Below are positions 1-9,076 of a stretch of DNA of 9,076 bases, one piece after another (position 1 is the stretch's first letter; each line of letters begins with the position of its first letter). This stretch comes from Bacillota bacterium (GTDB taxonomy: Bacteria > Bacillota > Clostridia > Lachnospirales > Cellulosilyticaceae), in NCBI GenBank assembly GCA_023457875.1, contig JAEXBC010000013.1, positions 1-9,076 of the forward strand. The letters run 5' to 3'. The position numbers were made by a program, and so were the translations under genes. The notes beneath the pieces are model-generated. The model saw only the letters and a list, made by a program, of their open reading frames with translations. It ran no database searches and was not told where the DNA came from.

Positions 1-782
1 GTCTAGATGCACCCATCATGAACCCAGGAGATTTGGGTATGATGGAGGCTATATCGGCGTACCGTGTACTCGCGGCTAAGGATCAAGATGCTAAGGATTA
101 TATTGAAAAACATACATCAGATGAACAAAAACCAGTCGTATCGAATGCCAATACACAAAGGACACAAATGACGCTGGATTTAGCCATTAAAAAGGGACTT
201 AAAGAAGAAGCCAAGATGGCAACTAAAAAGTGCCTAGAAGGTCAAAAACCTCTAAGCATTATTGAGAAGGAAATAGTTCCTGCCTTAGATGAAGTAGGAA
301 GGCTATATGAAAAGCAAACCATTTTCTTGCCACAACTTATTAAGTCGGCTGAAGCAGCGAAGGGGGCCTTTGAAATTTTGCAGGATAGGCTTACTAAGGA
401 AGAGAATCATGATAATATGGCTAAAACAAAAGTGGTCTTAGCTACGGTTTATGGCGATATTCATGATATAGGCAAGAATATTGTAAAAGTTATTATGGAA
501 AACTATAATTTCGATGTGATCGATTTAGGCAAAGATGTACCTAGCGAGCGCATTATTGAAGCAGTCCAGAAGTGGGATGTAAATGTAGTTGGCTTAAGTG
601 CATTAATGACCACTACGGTAAATAGCATGAAGGACACTATTACAAAGCTTAGAGAAGTATGCAAAGATGTAAAAATCATAGTAGGCGGCGCAGTACTCAC
701 ACAGGAGCTAGCTGAATATGTAGGCGCGGATTTTTATGCTAAGGACGCAATGGATACTGTACGTATAGCGAGCAAATTATAA
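1..782 (+). CDS. metH: Methionine synthase-like corrinoid methyltransferase, C-terminal part (5' end outside window)
   Basis: The reading frame is open from base 3, so the ATG at 18 is internal and the gene begins before the window. The first residues (LDAPIMNPGD) match the end of a pterin (methyltetrahydrofolate)-binding barrel. Residues about 50-125, counted from the ATG at 18, form the helical cap that covers the cofactor, with FLPQLIKSAE as its typical segment. Residues 137-254 form the Rossmann-like B12 domain: GDIHDIGKN supplies the lower-axial cobalt ligand His149 of the DxHxxG motif, followed by GLSALMTTT and the IIVGGAVLT loop. The protein would transfer a methyl group from methyl-tetrahydrofolate through cobalamin, most likely to homocysteine, in the cytoplasm. 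It stops directly after the B12 domain, so it lacks the AdoMet-dependent reactivation domain of E. coli MetH, as in the short forms of Thermotoga and clostridia. The homocysteine domain is not visible, so another corrinoid methyltransferase is possible. Confidence 0.85.
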   Translation, partial: LDAPIMNPGDLGMMEAISAYRVLAAKDQDAKDYIEKHTSDEQKPVVSNANTQRTQMTLDLAIKKGLKEEAKMATKKCLEGQKPLSIIEKEIVPALDEVGRLYEKQTIFLPQLIKSAEAAKGAFEILQDRLTKEENHDNMAKTKVVLATVYGDIHDIGKNIVKVIMENYNFDVIDLGKDVPSERIIEAVQKWDVNVVGLSALMTTTVNSMKDTITKLREVCKDVKIIVGGAVLTQELAEYVGADFYAKDAMDTVRIASKL

Positions 783-941
783 GTTATAAAAGAAAATTTT
801 TTAGATTATTTGATTTTAGCATTGCTTTGGTATAGATTAGTATATATAGATAAAGCAGATTTTTGTTACTTTATTGTCAGGTTTATATGAGTACAACGAT
901 AAAAACAGATGGAACAAATTGAATTAACCCTAAATATAGTA

Positions 942-950
942 TGTTATAAT
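942..950 (+). promoter_or_regulatory. Extended -10 promoter for the diguanylate cyclase gene
   Basis: TGTTATAAT is a perfect extended -10 element (TG-N-TATAAT). It ends 27 bases before the preferred ATG at 978, which leaves room for a short leader with its ribosome-binding site. The -35 side is weak: TTAACC at 924-929 is 15 bases away and TTGAAT at 919-924 is 20 bases away. Extended -10 promoters tolerate a poor -35. The rest of the 783-977 gap is AT-rich. I see no convincing terminator for the upstream gene there and no small gene. Confidence 0.55.
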
Positions 951-977
951 GGTATGGTTTATACAGGGGGGAAAAGT

Positions 978-2051
978 ATGGACAATGAACTCATAAAAAA
1001 TAATAATGACGATGTTGAATACTTGAAATTGGAACTACAGCAGCAAAGGGGTATGTTATGGCTCTTCGGTGAGATTATGAAGGCAGCCATCAATATCACT
1101 TCTTTTAAGCAGCTGATGTCTGTTTTAACGGATATGCTCATGGGCGTAATGGGCGTAACCACATGTTATTTATGGATCAAAAGAGATAAGAGTGAAATTG
1201 AGGACTTTAAAGTCTACTACAGGAGTATTGCGCTTAAAAATGAATTTAGAGAAATAAAGCATATGCCATTACCTGTCTGTGTTAAAAATCTTCAAGAGTC
1301 CTACACCTTTAATGAAGAGGAGATAAAAGGCTCTTTACTTGAATCCATAGGAGTGCCTTCTTCTCGTCTTGCTGTGCCACTTAAAAATTTTAATGACAAT
1401 AGTATGTTGGGTGCATTAGTTGTAGAACATGAAGAAAAGAATTTTTTCACCACGAATACGGTAGCTTTTTTTGAAACATTAGCTATATTTATTTCTACCA
1501 ATGCTCAAAATTCTAGATTACTTCAAAGTGTATCTGAAGAATCTATTACAGACCCACTTACAGGGACCTTTAATAGAAGGCATTTAGAGCCTATGCTAAC
1601 TGAGCTGTCTAACAATCATAAAGAGATGACAGTGGCTATTGTAGATACAGATAACTTTAAATCAATCAATGATGTTTTAGGCCACATGGAGGGAGATGTG
1701 GTGCTTAAGGCTATTGCACAACTTGCTAAGGGTTGTGTGAAAGAACATGGGGGAGAAGTTATACGTTATGGAGGAGATGAGTTTGTCATCTTAATTCCTA
1801 GACCTTTAGAAGATGCGATACACATTTTAGAGGAGTTTAGAAAAGATGTGTATTATATTCGTATAAGCTATGAGCTTGCAACACCTATATCAGTAACCCT
1901 TGGCGTGTGTGCATATCCTAAAATGGTAAGTAATCCAGCTGAAGCCATTAAAGCAGCTGACAACGCACTTATCAGAGGAAAAGTCAAGGGAAAGAATCGT
2001 GTTGTAATGGCAAATGATGCAGATATAGAAATGAGTAAGCCACTAAGATAA
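978..2051 (+). CDS. GAF-like/GGDEF diguanylate cyclase
   Basis: Soluble 357-residue protein that should make cyclic di-GMP from two GTP. Residues 13-35 look like a short helical or coiled lead-in, and residues about 40-180 resemble a GAF-type sensor domain (a weak call, from the overall pattern). Residues 188-345 are a GGDEF domain: TDPLTGTFNRR at its start, the metal-binding DTDNFKSIND (D223, D225), the signature RYGGDEF with intact GGDEF at 265-269, and the closing GKVKGKNRV. The RxxD inhibitory site that normally lies before GGDEF is missing (E and G stand at those positions), so product feedback through that site is not expected. There is no membrane segment. I chose ATG 978 because AGGGGGG lies just upstream; an in-frame ATG at 909 would add 23 residues but falls before the predicted promoter and has no ribosome-binding site. 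It sits 32 bases before the epimerase gene and is probably co-transcribed with it. The ligand sensed is unknown. Confidence 0.88.
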   Translation: MDNELIKNNNDDVEYLKLELQQQRGMLWLFGEIMKAAINITSFKQLMSVLTDMLMGVMGVTTCYLWIKRDKSEIEDFKVYYRSIALKNEFREIKHMPLPVCVKNLQESYTFNEEEIKGSLLESIGVPSSRLAVPLKNFNDNSMLGALVVEHEEKNFFTTNTVAFFETLAIFISTNAQNSRLLQSVSEESITDPLTGTFNRRHLEPMLTELSNNHKEMTVAIVDTDNFKSINDVLGHMEGDVVLKAIAQLAKGCVKEHGGEVIRYGGDEFVILIPRPLEDAIHILEEFRKDVYYIRISYELATPISVTLGVCAYPKMVSNPAEAIKAADNALIRGKVKGKNRVVMANDADIEMSKPLR

Positions 2052-2083
2052 AGCATAAGATAAACTAATAAGGAGTTGGAGAA

Positions 2084-3238
2084 ATGAGTAAAATTCGTGT
2101 AATGAGTGTGTTTGGCACTAGGCCAGAGGCAGTCAAGATGGCACCACTTGTTAAGGAACTAGAAAAGCATTCAGATATAGAAAGTATAGTGTGTGTCACA
2201 GCACAGCATAGAGAAATGTTAGATCAGGTTTTAGAACTTTTTAAGATTAAACCTGATTATGATTTAGATATTATGAAACAAAGACAAACCTTAACAGGTA
2301 TTACGAGCCGTGTGCTAGAAGGACTTGATAGGGTATTAGAGGAAGCAATGCCGGATATTGTGCTGGTTCATGGAGATACCAGCACTTCTTTTGTAGCAGC
2401 CCTTGCGGCTTTTTATAAGCAAATTAAGGTGGGCCATGTAGAGGCGGGACTTAGAACCTATAACAAGTACGAACCATTTCCAGAAGAAATGAATCGTAAG
2501 CTTACAGGTTCTTTAGCGGATCTTCATTTTTCACCAACACCTCTGGCTAAAGAAAATCTTTTGAGAGAAGCTGTTAGCGACGTGCATATTTTTGTTACTG
2601 GCAATACAGTGATTGATGCCTTAAAAACAACGGTAGAAGAGGATTATACCTTTTCAGTAGAACAGCTTAATGACATTGATTATAAAAATAGACGCGTCAT
2701 TACAATGACTGCCCATAGGAGAGAAAACCTAGGGGAGCCCTTACAAAATATTTGTAAGGCAGTTAAAGAAATTGTACTTGCTAATAAAGATGTTGAACTG
2801 GTATATGCTGTGCACAAAAACCCAGCAGTTAGAGAAGTGGCTTTTGGCATCTTAGGCGATATGGAAAGAGTTCATCTTGTAGAACCGCTTGACCTTAAGG
2901 ATATGCATAATTTGATGAAACGTTCATATCTAGTGCTTACAGATTCTGGTGGGCTTCAAGAAGAAGTACCTTCTTTAGGTAAGCCTGTTCTTGTCCTAAG
3001 AAACGTAACAGAAAGACCAGAAGGTATTGAGGCAGGAACCTTAAAGCTTGCAGGGATAGAGAAAGAAAAAATCTATGAGTTAACCCAAGAATTATTGGAT
3101 GACGAAAGGTTATATTTACAAATGGCTCAGTCTAAAAATCCCTTTGGAGATGGCGAGGCATCTAAAAGAATTGTAGAAGCCATTTGCTATGAGTTCAAAA
3201 AGCAAAGTACAAGGCCAAAAGACTATTGCTATAAATAG
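2084..3238 (+). CDS. wecB: UDP-N-acetylglucosamine 2-epimerase (non-hydrolysing)
   Basis: Cytoplasmic enzyme of 384 residues, the usual family length, that interconverts UDP-GlcNAc and UDP-ManNAc, the ManNAc donor for cell-wall or teichoic-type polymers and surface polysaccharides. Two Rossmann-like halves (GT-B fold) are visible. The N-terminal nucleotide loop is FGTRPEAVKMAPLV at 10-23. HGDTSTS carries D98, GHVEAGLRT carries E120, and PFPEEMNRK carries E134; with H211 in TAHRRENLGEP these line up with the catalytic and active-site residues Asp95, Glu117, Glu131 and His213 of the E. coli enzyme. The UDP-binding DSGGLQEEVPSLGKPVLVLR (287-306) and the following TERPEGIEAG are intact. ATG 2084 is preceded by AAGGAG at 2070-2075. 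It probably shares a transcript with the upstream GGDEF gene and is closed off by the hairpin at 3306-3358. The symbol mnaA is equally used. Confidence 0.93.
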   Translation: MSKIRVMSVFGTRPEAVKMAPLVKELEKHSDIESIVCVTAQHREMLDQVLELFKIKPDYDLDIMKQRQTLTGITSRVLEGLDRVLEEAMPDIVLVHGDTSTSFVAALAAFYKQIKVGHVEAGLRTYNKYEPFPEEMNRKLTGSLADLHFSPTPLAKENLLREAVSDVHIFVTGNTVIDALKTTVEEDYTFSVEQLNDIDYKNRRVITMTAHRRENLGEPLQNICKAVKEIVLANKDVELVYAVHKNPAVREVAFGILGDMERVHLVEPLDLKDMHNLMKRSYLVLTDSGGLQEEVPSLGKPVLVLRNVTERPEGIEAGTLKLAGIEKEKIYELTQELLDDERLYLQMAQSKNPFGDGEASKRIVEAICYEFKKQSTRPKDYCYK

Positions 3239-3305
3239 TGAATAGCAGTCGAATTTTGGTGATTTATCTCTACACATAGTCAAATGTCATTGAAAAACTC
3301 GCAAC

Positions 3306-3358
3306 TTATTAAATAAATAGCTATATTCTAAAGAGAATATAGCTATTTTATTTAATAA
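3306..3358. terminator. Long AT-rich hairpin, likely bidirectional intrinsic terminator
   Basis: The left arm 3306-3329 and right arm 3334-3358 pair along their whole length with one bulged T and an AAAG loop. The core pair is TAGCTATATTCT / AGAATATAGCTA. The flanks are A-rich on the left and T-rich on the right, so the structure could end transcripts in either direction. It begins 67 bases after the wecB stop and ends just before the promoter of the atp operon, so its main role is probably to insulate that operon. The stem is almost all A-T, so its strength is uncertain. Confidence 0.75.
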
Positions 3359-3373
3359 ATAGTTAAACACTAC

Positions 3374-3400
3374 TTGAAATTTGGTTACTTTTGCTATAAA
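3374..3400 (+). promoter_or_regulatory. Promoter of the ATP synthase operon
   Basis: A -35 hexamer TTGAAA (3374-3379) and an extended -10 TGCTATAAA (3392-3400) are separated by 15 bases from hexamer to hexamer. The spacer is short, but the TG-N extension compensates. The site lies right after the wecB terminator and 23 bases before the first gene of the operon, which gives a short leader containing GAGGG. No operator or riboswitch was seen in between. Confidence 0.6.
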
Positions 3401-3423
3401 GTAGAATAAAAAGAGGGAAAAAG

Positions 3424-3660
3424 GTGGAAAAGGTGAAAAAAAGTTCATGGATAAAAAGCTTAAGCCTAGTTACACAGCTTGGAATTACAATGATTACACC
3501 TATTTTGCTTTGTACGCTCTTGGGCGTTTATATTGATGAAAAAGTCAACAAATCCCCCTTATTTACGATTATATTTATTTTGTTAGGTGTGGCAGCTACA
3601 TTTAGAAATTTGTTCTATTATACAGAAAAACAGATTAAGAAAGAGGATAAACATGAATAA
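3424..3660 (+). CDS. atpZ: AtpZ/AtpI-family ATP synthase accessory protein
   Basis: Small membrane protein of 78 residues with two predicted transmembrane helices (about 16-36 and 45-65), a basic N-terminus (KVKKSSWIK) and a charged C-terminal tail. The pattern TPILLCTLLGVYIDEKVNKS followed by LLGVAATFRNLF is typical of the AtpZ/AtpI family (F0F1-ATPase subunit, putative Mg2+/Ca2+ transporter), whose genes head many clostridial and bacillar atp operons. AtpZ and AtpI are thought to aid c-ring assembly or Mg2+ supply. The start is GTG 3424, six bases after GAGGG; a second GTG at 3433 is possible but less well placed. The gene overlaps the next one by 8 bases, pointing to translational coupling. 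Family assignment rests on pattern and context; the function is inferred. Confidence 0.8.
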   Translation: MEKVKKSSWIKSLSLVTQLGITMITPILLCTLLGVYIDEKVNKSPLFTIIFILLGVAATFRNLFYYTEKQIKKEDKHE

Positions 3661-4036
3661 AGCAGTACTAAAGAAAAACTTCATGCCAATTTGTATGACT
3701 TTTTTTTCATTAATAATCTATATTATTGGCATACTAATCGTACAGAATAAAATGAGCTGGACATTAGGAGTTTTATTTGGTCTGCTTTTTTCGCTTTTAA
3801 AGCTTAAGCTAATGGAAGTAACCTTTGAGAAGGCTGTACTTATGCCGCAGGAAAGAGCAAAAAAATATACTACCATGCATTATATGTTAAGATATGTACT
3901 TACAGCTATTGTGCTTATTGTAGCCGCTTTAGAACCTAGTATTCATTTATTAGGCGTGTTTTTTGGACTTGTTTCTATGAAGGTAGCTGCGTATATGTAT
4001 CCTATCTTAATAGATGATAAAAGCAAGATTAACTAA
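3653..4036 (+). CDS. atpI: ATP synthase protein I
   Basis: Membrane protein of 127 residues with four hydrophobic helices (about 11-31, 36-54, 76-96 and 98-118) and a basic stretch around residues 67-81 between helices two and three. Length, topology and position just before atpB fit the ATP synthase I family, which assists assembly of the c-ring and is not part of the finished enzyme in species where it was tested. I chose ATG 3653 because AGAGGA lies five bases before it; the frame is open further upstream inside atpZ, but that part is only shadow. The 8-base overlap with atpZ suggests coupled translation. A run of eight T around 3700 lies inside the gene and the frame stays intact. Confidence 0.85.
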   Translation: MNKAVLKKNFMPICMTFFSLIIYIIGILIVQNKMSWTLGVLFGLLFSLLKLKLMEVTFEKAVLMPQERAKKYTTMHYMLRYVLTAIVLIVAALEPSIHLLGVFFGLVSMKVAAYMYPILIDDKSKIN

Positions 4037-4060
4037 GCAATAAGAGCTAAGGCTCATTGC
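4037..4060 (+). promoter_or_regulatory. Intercistronic hairpin between atpI and atpB
   Basis: Directly after the atpI stop, GCAAT (4037-4041) pairs with ATTGC (4056-4060) and GAGC (4044-4047) pairs with GCTC (4052-4055), leaving an AA bulge and a TAAG loop. It is followed by ATATACATTTTG, which is a poor U-tract. It is therefore more likely an RNA-processing or stability element, or a weak attenuator, than a full terminator. It splits the accessory genes atpZ and atpI from the structural subunits. Confidence 0.45.
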
Positions 4061-4091
4061 ATATACATTTTGATGGAAGGAGCGTGACTAA

Positions 4092-5347
<1,256 letters not shown>

Positions 5348-5420
5348 TTAAGGGATATTTAATATCAGGTAAGTATAAAATAAAAAAGTCAAAAACTAAC
5401 AAAGAAATTAACGAAGGATT

Positions 5421-5719
<299 letters not shown>

Positions 5720-5755
5720 TAGGCGAAATGAAAAAATAGTAATATCGACGAGAAA

Positions 5756-5770
5756 GGAGGGAGCTTCCCT
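5756..5770 (+). promoter_or_regulatory. Hairpin covering the atpF ribosome-binding site
   Basis: The ribosome-binding site GGAGG (5756-5760) overlaps a small hairpin: AGGGA (5758-5762) pairs with TCCCT (5766-5770) around a GCT loop, and two further G-U pairs could reach into the TTG start codon at 5771. This would partly hide both the site and the start, so it may lower atpF translation relative to the c gene upstream. The spacing from GGAGG to TTG is ten bases. The stem is visible; the regulatory effect is inferred. Confidence 0.5.
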
Positions 5771-6309
5771 TTGAATACATCATTTATTACATTGCTAGCA
5801 ACAGAGCCAGGTAGAATTATTGGCTTTGATACCCAGTTATTAGTAGACTTGGGCTTACAATTGACGTCTACACTCATTATTATTTTAGTTATGTATAAGC
5901 TATTATTTGGCCCCATGACAGCCTTTCTTGATAAGAGAAAAAATAGCATTGCCAAAGATATTAATGATGCAAAATTAACTAAAAAAGATGCAGACCAGTT
6001 AAAATTGGACTATGAGCAAAAACTTGCTAAGATTGATGAAGAAGCAAGCCAAATCCTTAAAGAGACAAGGGCTAAAGCCTTAGCGAGAGAAGAACAAATC
6101 TTGCAAGAAGCAAAAAAAGAGGCTGATAGTATCAAAGAAAAAGCTTTAAGTGATATTAAGCTTGAACAGGAACGTGTGAAGGCTGAAATGAAACAACAAA
6201 TGATTGAGCTATCTACTATGATGGCAAGTAAATTTGTTGTAGCATCTATAGATGAAGCAAAGCATCACCAAATCATTGATGAGATTATTGAAGAGATGGG
6301 GGATGTACA

Positions 6310-6322
<13 letters not shown>
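5771..6322 (+). CDS. atpF: F1Fo ATP synthase subunit b
   Basis: Peripheral-stalk subunit of 183 residues that links Fo to the F1 head, normally as a dimer. The N-terminus is outside or in the membrane, with one transmembrane helix at about 23-46 (LLVDLGLQLTSTLIIILVMY) followed by GPMTAFLDKRKNSI, which is typical of b subunits. Residues about 52-150 are highly charged and helical (KLDYEQKLAKIDEEA, KETRAKALAREEQ), forming the long right-handed coiled coil, and the C-terminal part binds delta. The start is TTG 5771; the next ATG (codon 41) would cut into the membrane helix and is rejected. It overlaps atpH by 13 bases. Confidence 0.93.
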
Positions 6323-8386
<2,064 letters not shown>

Positions 8387-8403
8387 AAAAGGGGTGGAGA
8401 AAG

Positions 8404-9076
8404 ATGGCTTCTTTGCAAGATATTAAAGGGCGAATCCGAAGCATCGATAGCACGAAAAAAATTACAAGTGCAATGAATCTTGTTGCTACCTCAAAGCTTA
8501 ACAAAAGTAAAGAGGCAGCACTTAGAACAAGACCCTTTTTCAATAAGATTTTGTCTACTATGCAATCTATTGCAGCTAACGCTAAAGGACAAGGCTCCCC
8601 TTTTCTAAAAGCAAATGGCTCTCATGTAAAGGCTTATATTACATTAACTAGTGATAAAGGACTTTGCGGTGGCTATAACTCAAATATTTGTAAGCTTACC
8701 ATGAATGATATTACAGATAAAGAAAATGCCGAGTGTATTGTGGTAGGTAAAAAAGGCATTGAGCAGTTTAAATCAAAAGGCTATAAAGTAGCTAAAGCAA
8801 TTAGTGATATTTCAGAAGCACCAACCTATCAAGATGCAAAAGAAATAGCAATGTATGTAACAGATAAATTTTTAAAAGGTGAAATTGGAGAAGTTTATTT
8901 AGCCTATACGAGTTTTAAATCAACTCTTCAACAAGAACCACAAATGGTGCGTCTTTTACCACTAGATATAGAAAAAATACCAAACGAAAAAAGTGAATCT
9001 AACGAACCAAGCGATCTTTTAATTTATGAGCCATCACCTGAAGCCGTACTTGGATATATCATTCCAAGATACGTAG
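8404..9076 (+). CDS. atpG: F1 ATP synthase subunit gamma, N-terminal 224 residues (3' end outside window)
   Basis: Central-shaft subunit that turns inside the alpha/beta hexamer and rests on the c-ring. The frame starts at ATG 8404 after GGGGTGGAG and remains open to the window end, so about 60 residues of the usual 285 are missing. The N-terminal shaft helix is MASLQDIKGRIRSIDSTKKI followed by TSAMNLVATSKL, where most families have TKAMEMVAASKM. The Rossmann-like middle contains the signature TSDKGLCGGYNSN at about 81-93. The last visible residues, EPSPEAVLGYIIPRYV, mark the transition to the C-terminal helix. Genes for beta (atpD) and epsilon (atpC) would be expected next. Confidence 0.95.
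   Translation, partial: MASLQDIKGRIRSIDSTKKITSAMNLVATSKLNKSKEAALRTRPFFNKILSTMQSIAANAKGQGSPFLKANGSHVKAYITLTSDKGLCGGYNSNICKLTMNDITDKENAECIVVGKKGIEQFKSKGYKVAKAISDISEAPTYQDAKEIAMYVTDKFLKGEIGEVYLAYTSFKSTLQQEPQMVRLLPLDIEKIPNEKSESNEPSDLLIYEPSPEAVLGYIIPRYV

Noticed and set aside
503..700. Antisense open frame inside the B12 domain gene
   Set aside because: It lies opposite conserved cobalamin-binding motifs and has no independent signal of coding.
909..977. Upstream ATG extension of the GGDEF protein by 23 residues
   Set aside because: It lies before the extended -10 element, has no ribosome-binding site, and the extra residues do not look like part of a domain; ATG 978 has a strong G-rich site.
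783..977. Terminator, small RNA or small gene in the gap after metH
   Set aside because: Only short A/T symmetries are seen, with no G-C stem plus U-tract and no open frame with a ribosome-binding site.
3698..3710. Run of eight T in atpI as a possible frameshift or slippage site
   Set aside because: The frame continues unbroken with four sensible membrane helices to a normal end.
5374..5381. Internal promoter before c2 (TATAAAAT)
   Set aside because: No acceptable -35 element is found at 15-19 bases upstream, and the whole gap is A-rich, so such a hexamer is expected by chance.

Overview
This is a low-G+C window from a Gram-positive anaerobe of the Clostridia. The signs are clostridial-type ribosome-binding sites (GGAGG, GGGGTGG), frequent GTG/TTG starts, a short-form cobalamin methionine synthase, and an atp operon headed by atpZ/atpI. 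The F1Fo operon, with a V-type-like tandem c subunit next to an ordinary c subunit, resembles that of Acetobacterium woodii and relatives. A Lachnospirales or Eubacteriales host is plausible, but the species cannot be fixed from the sequence.

Layout. Positions 1-782 hold the 3' end of a MetH-like corrinoid methyltransferase: the end of the pterin domain, the cap and the B12 domain, with no AdoMet reactivation domain. After a 195-base gap with a likely extended -10 promoter comes a GAF-like/GGDEF diguanylate cyclase (978-2051). A UDP-GlcNAc 2-epimerase (2084-3238) follows 32 bases later. A long AT-rich hairpin terminator (3306-3358) separates this part from the next operon. From 3424 to the window end, all on the + strand, runs the ATP synthase operon: atpZ-like, atpI, atpB (a), a tandem four-helix c subunit (c1), a single-hairpin c subunit (c2), atpF (b), atpH (delta), atpA (alpha) and the first 224 codons of atpG (gamma). 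Beta and epsilon would be expected downstream.

How it works together. The operon encodes a membrane Fo (a, b, c) and the start of the F1 head. The c2 hairpin carries the full set of residues known to bind Na+ in c-rings (Q34, V65, E67, T68, Y72), so the enzyme is probably Na+-coupled. c1 carries two hairpins but only one carboxylate (E77); the second is replaced by glutamine (Q160). This is the hallmark of a hybrid F/V rotor with fewer ion sites per helix pair. Intercistronic features suggest that subunit output is tuned: a hairpin between atpI and atpB, a consensus ribosome-binding site 90 bases after c1 for c2, and a hairpin covering the ribosome-binding site of the TTG-started atpF.

The hybrid rotor is the most noteworthy system here. 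It is rare but not unknown. No CRISPR array, insertion sequence, tRNA or rRNA was seen.
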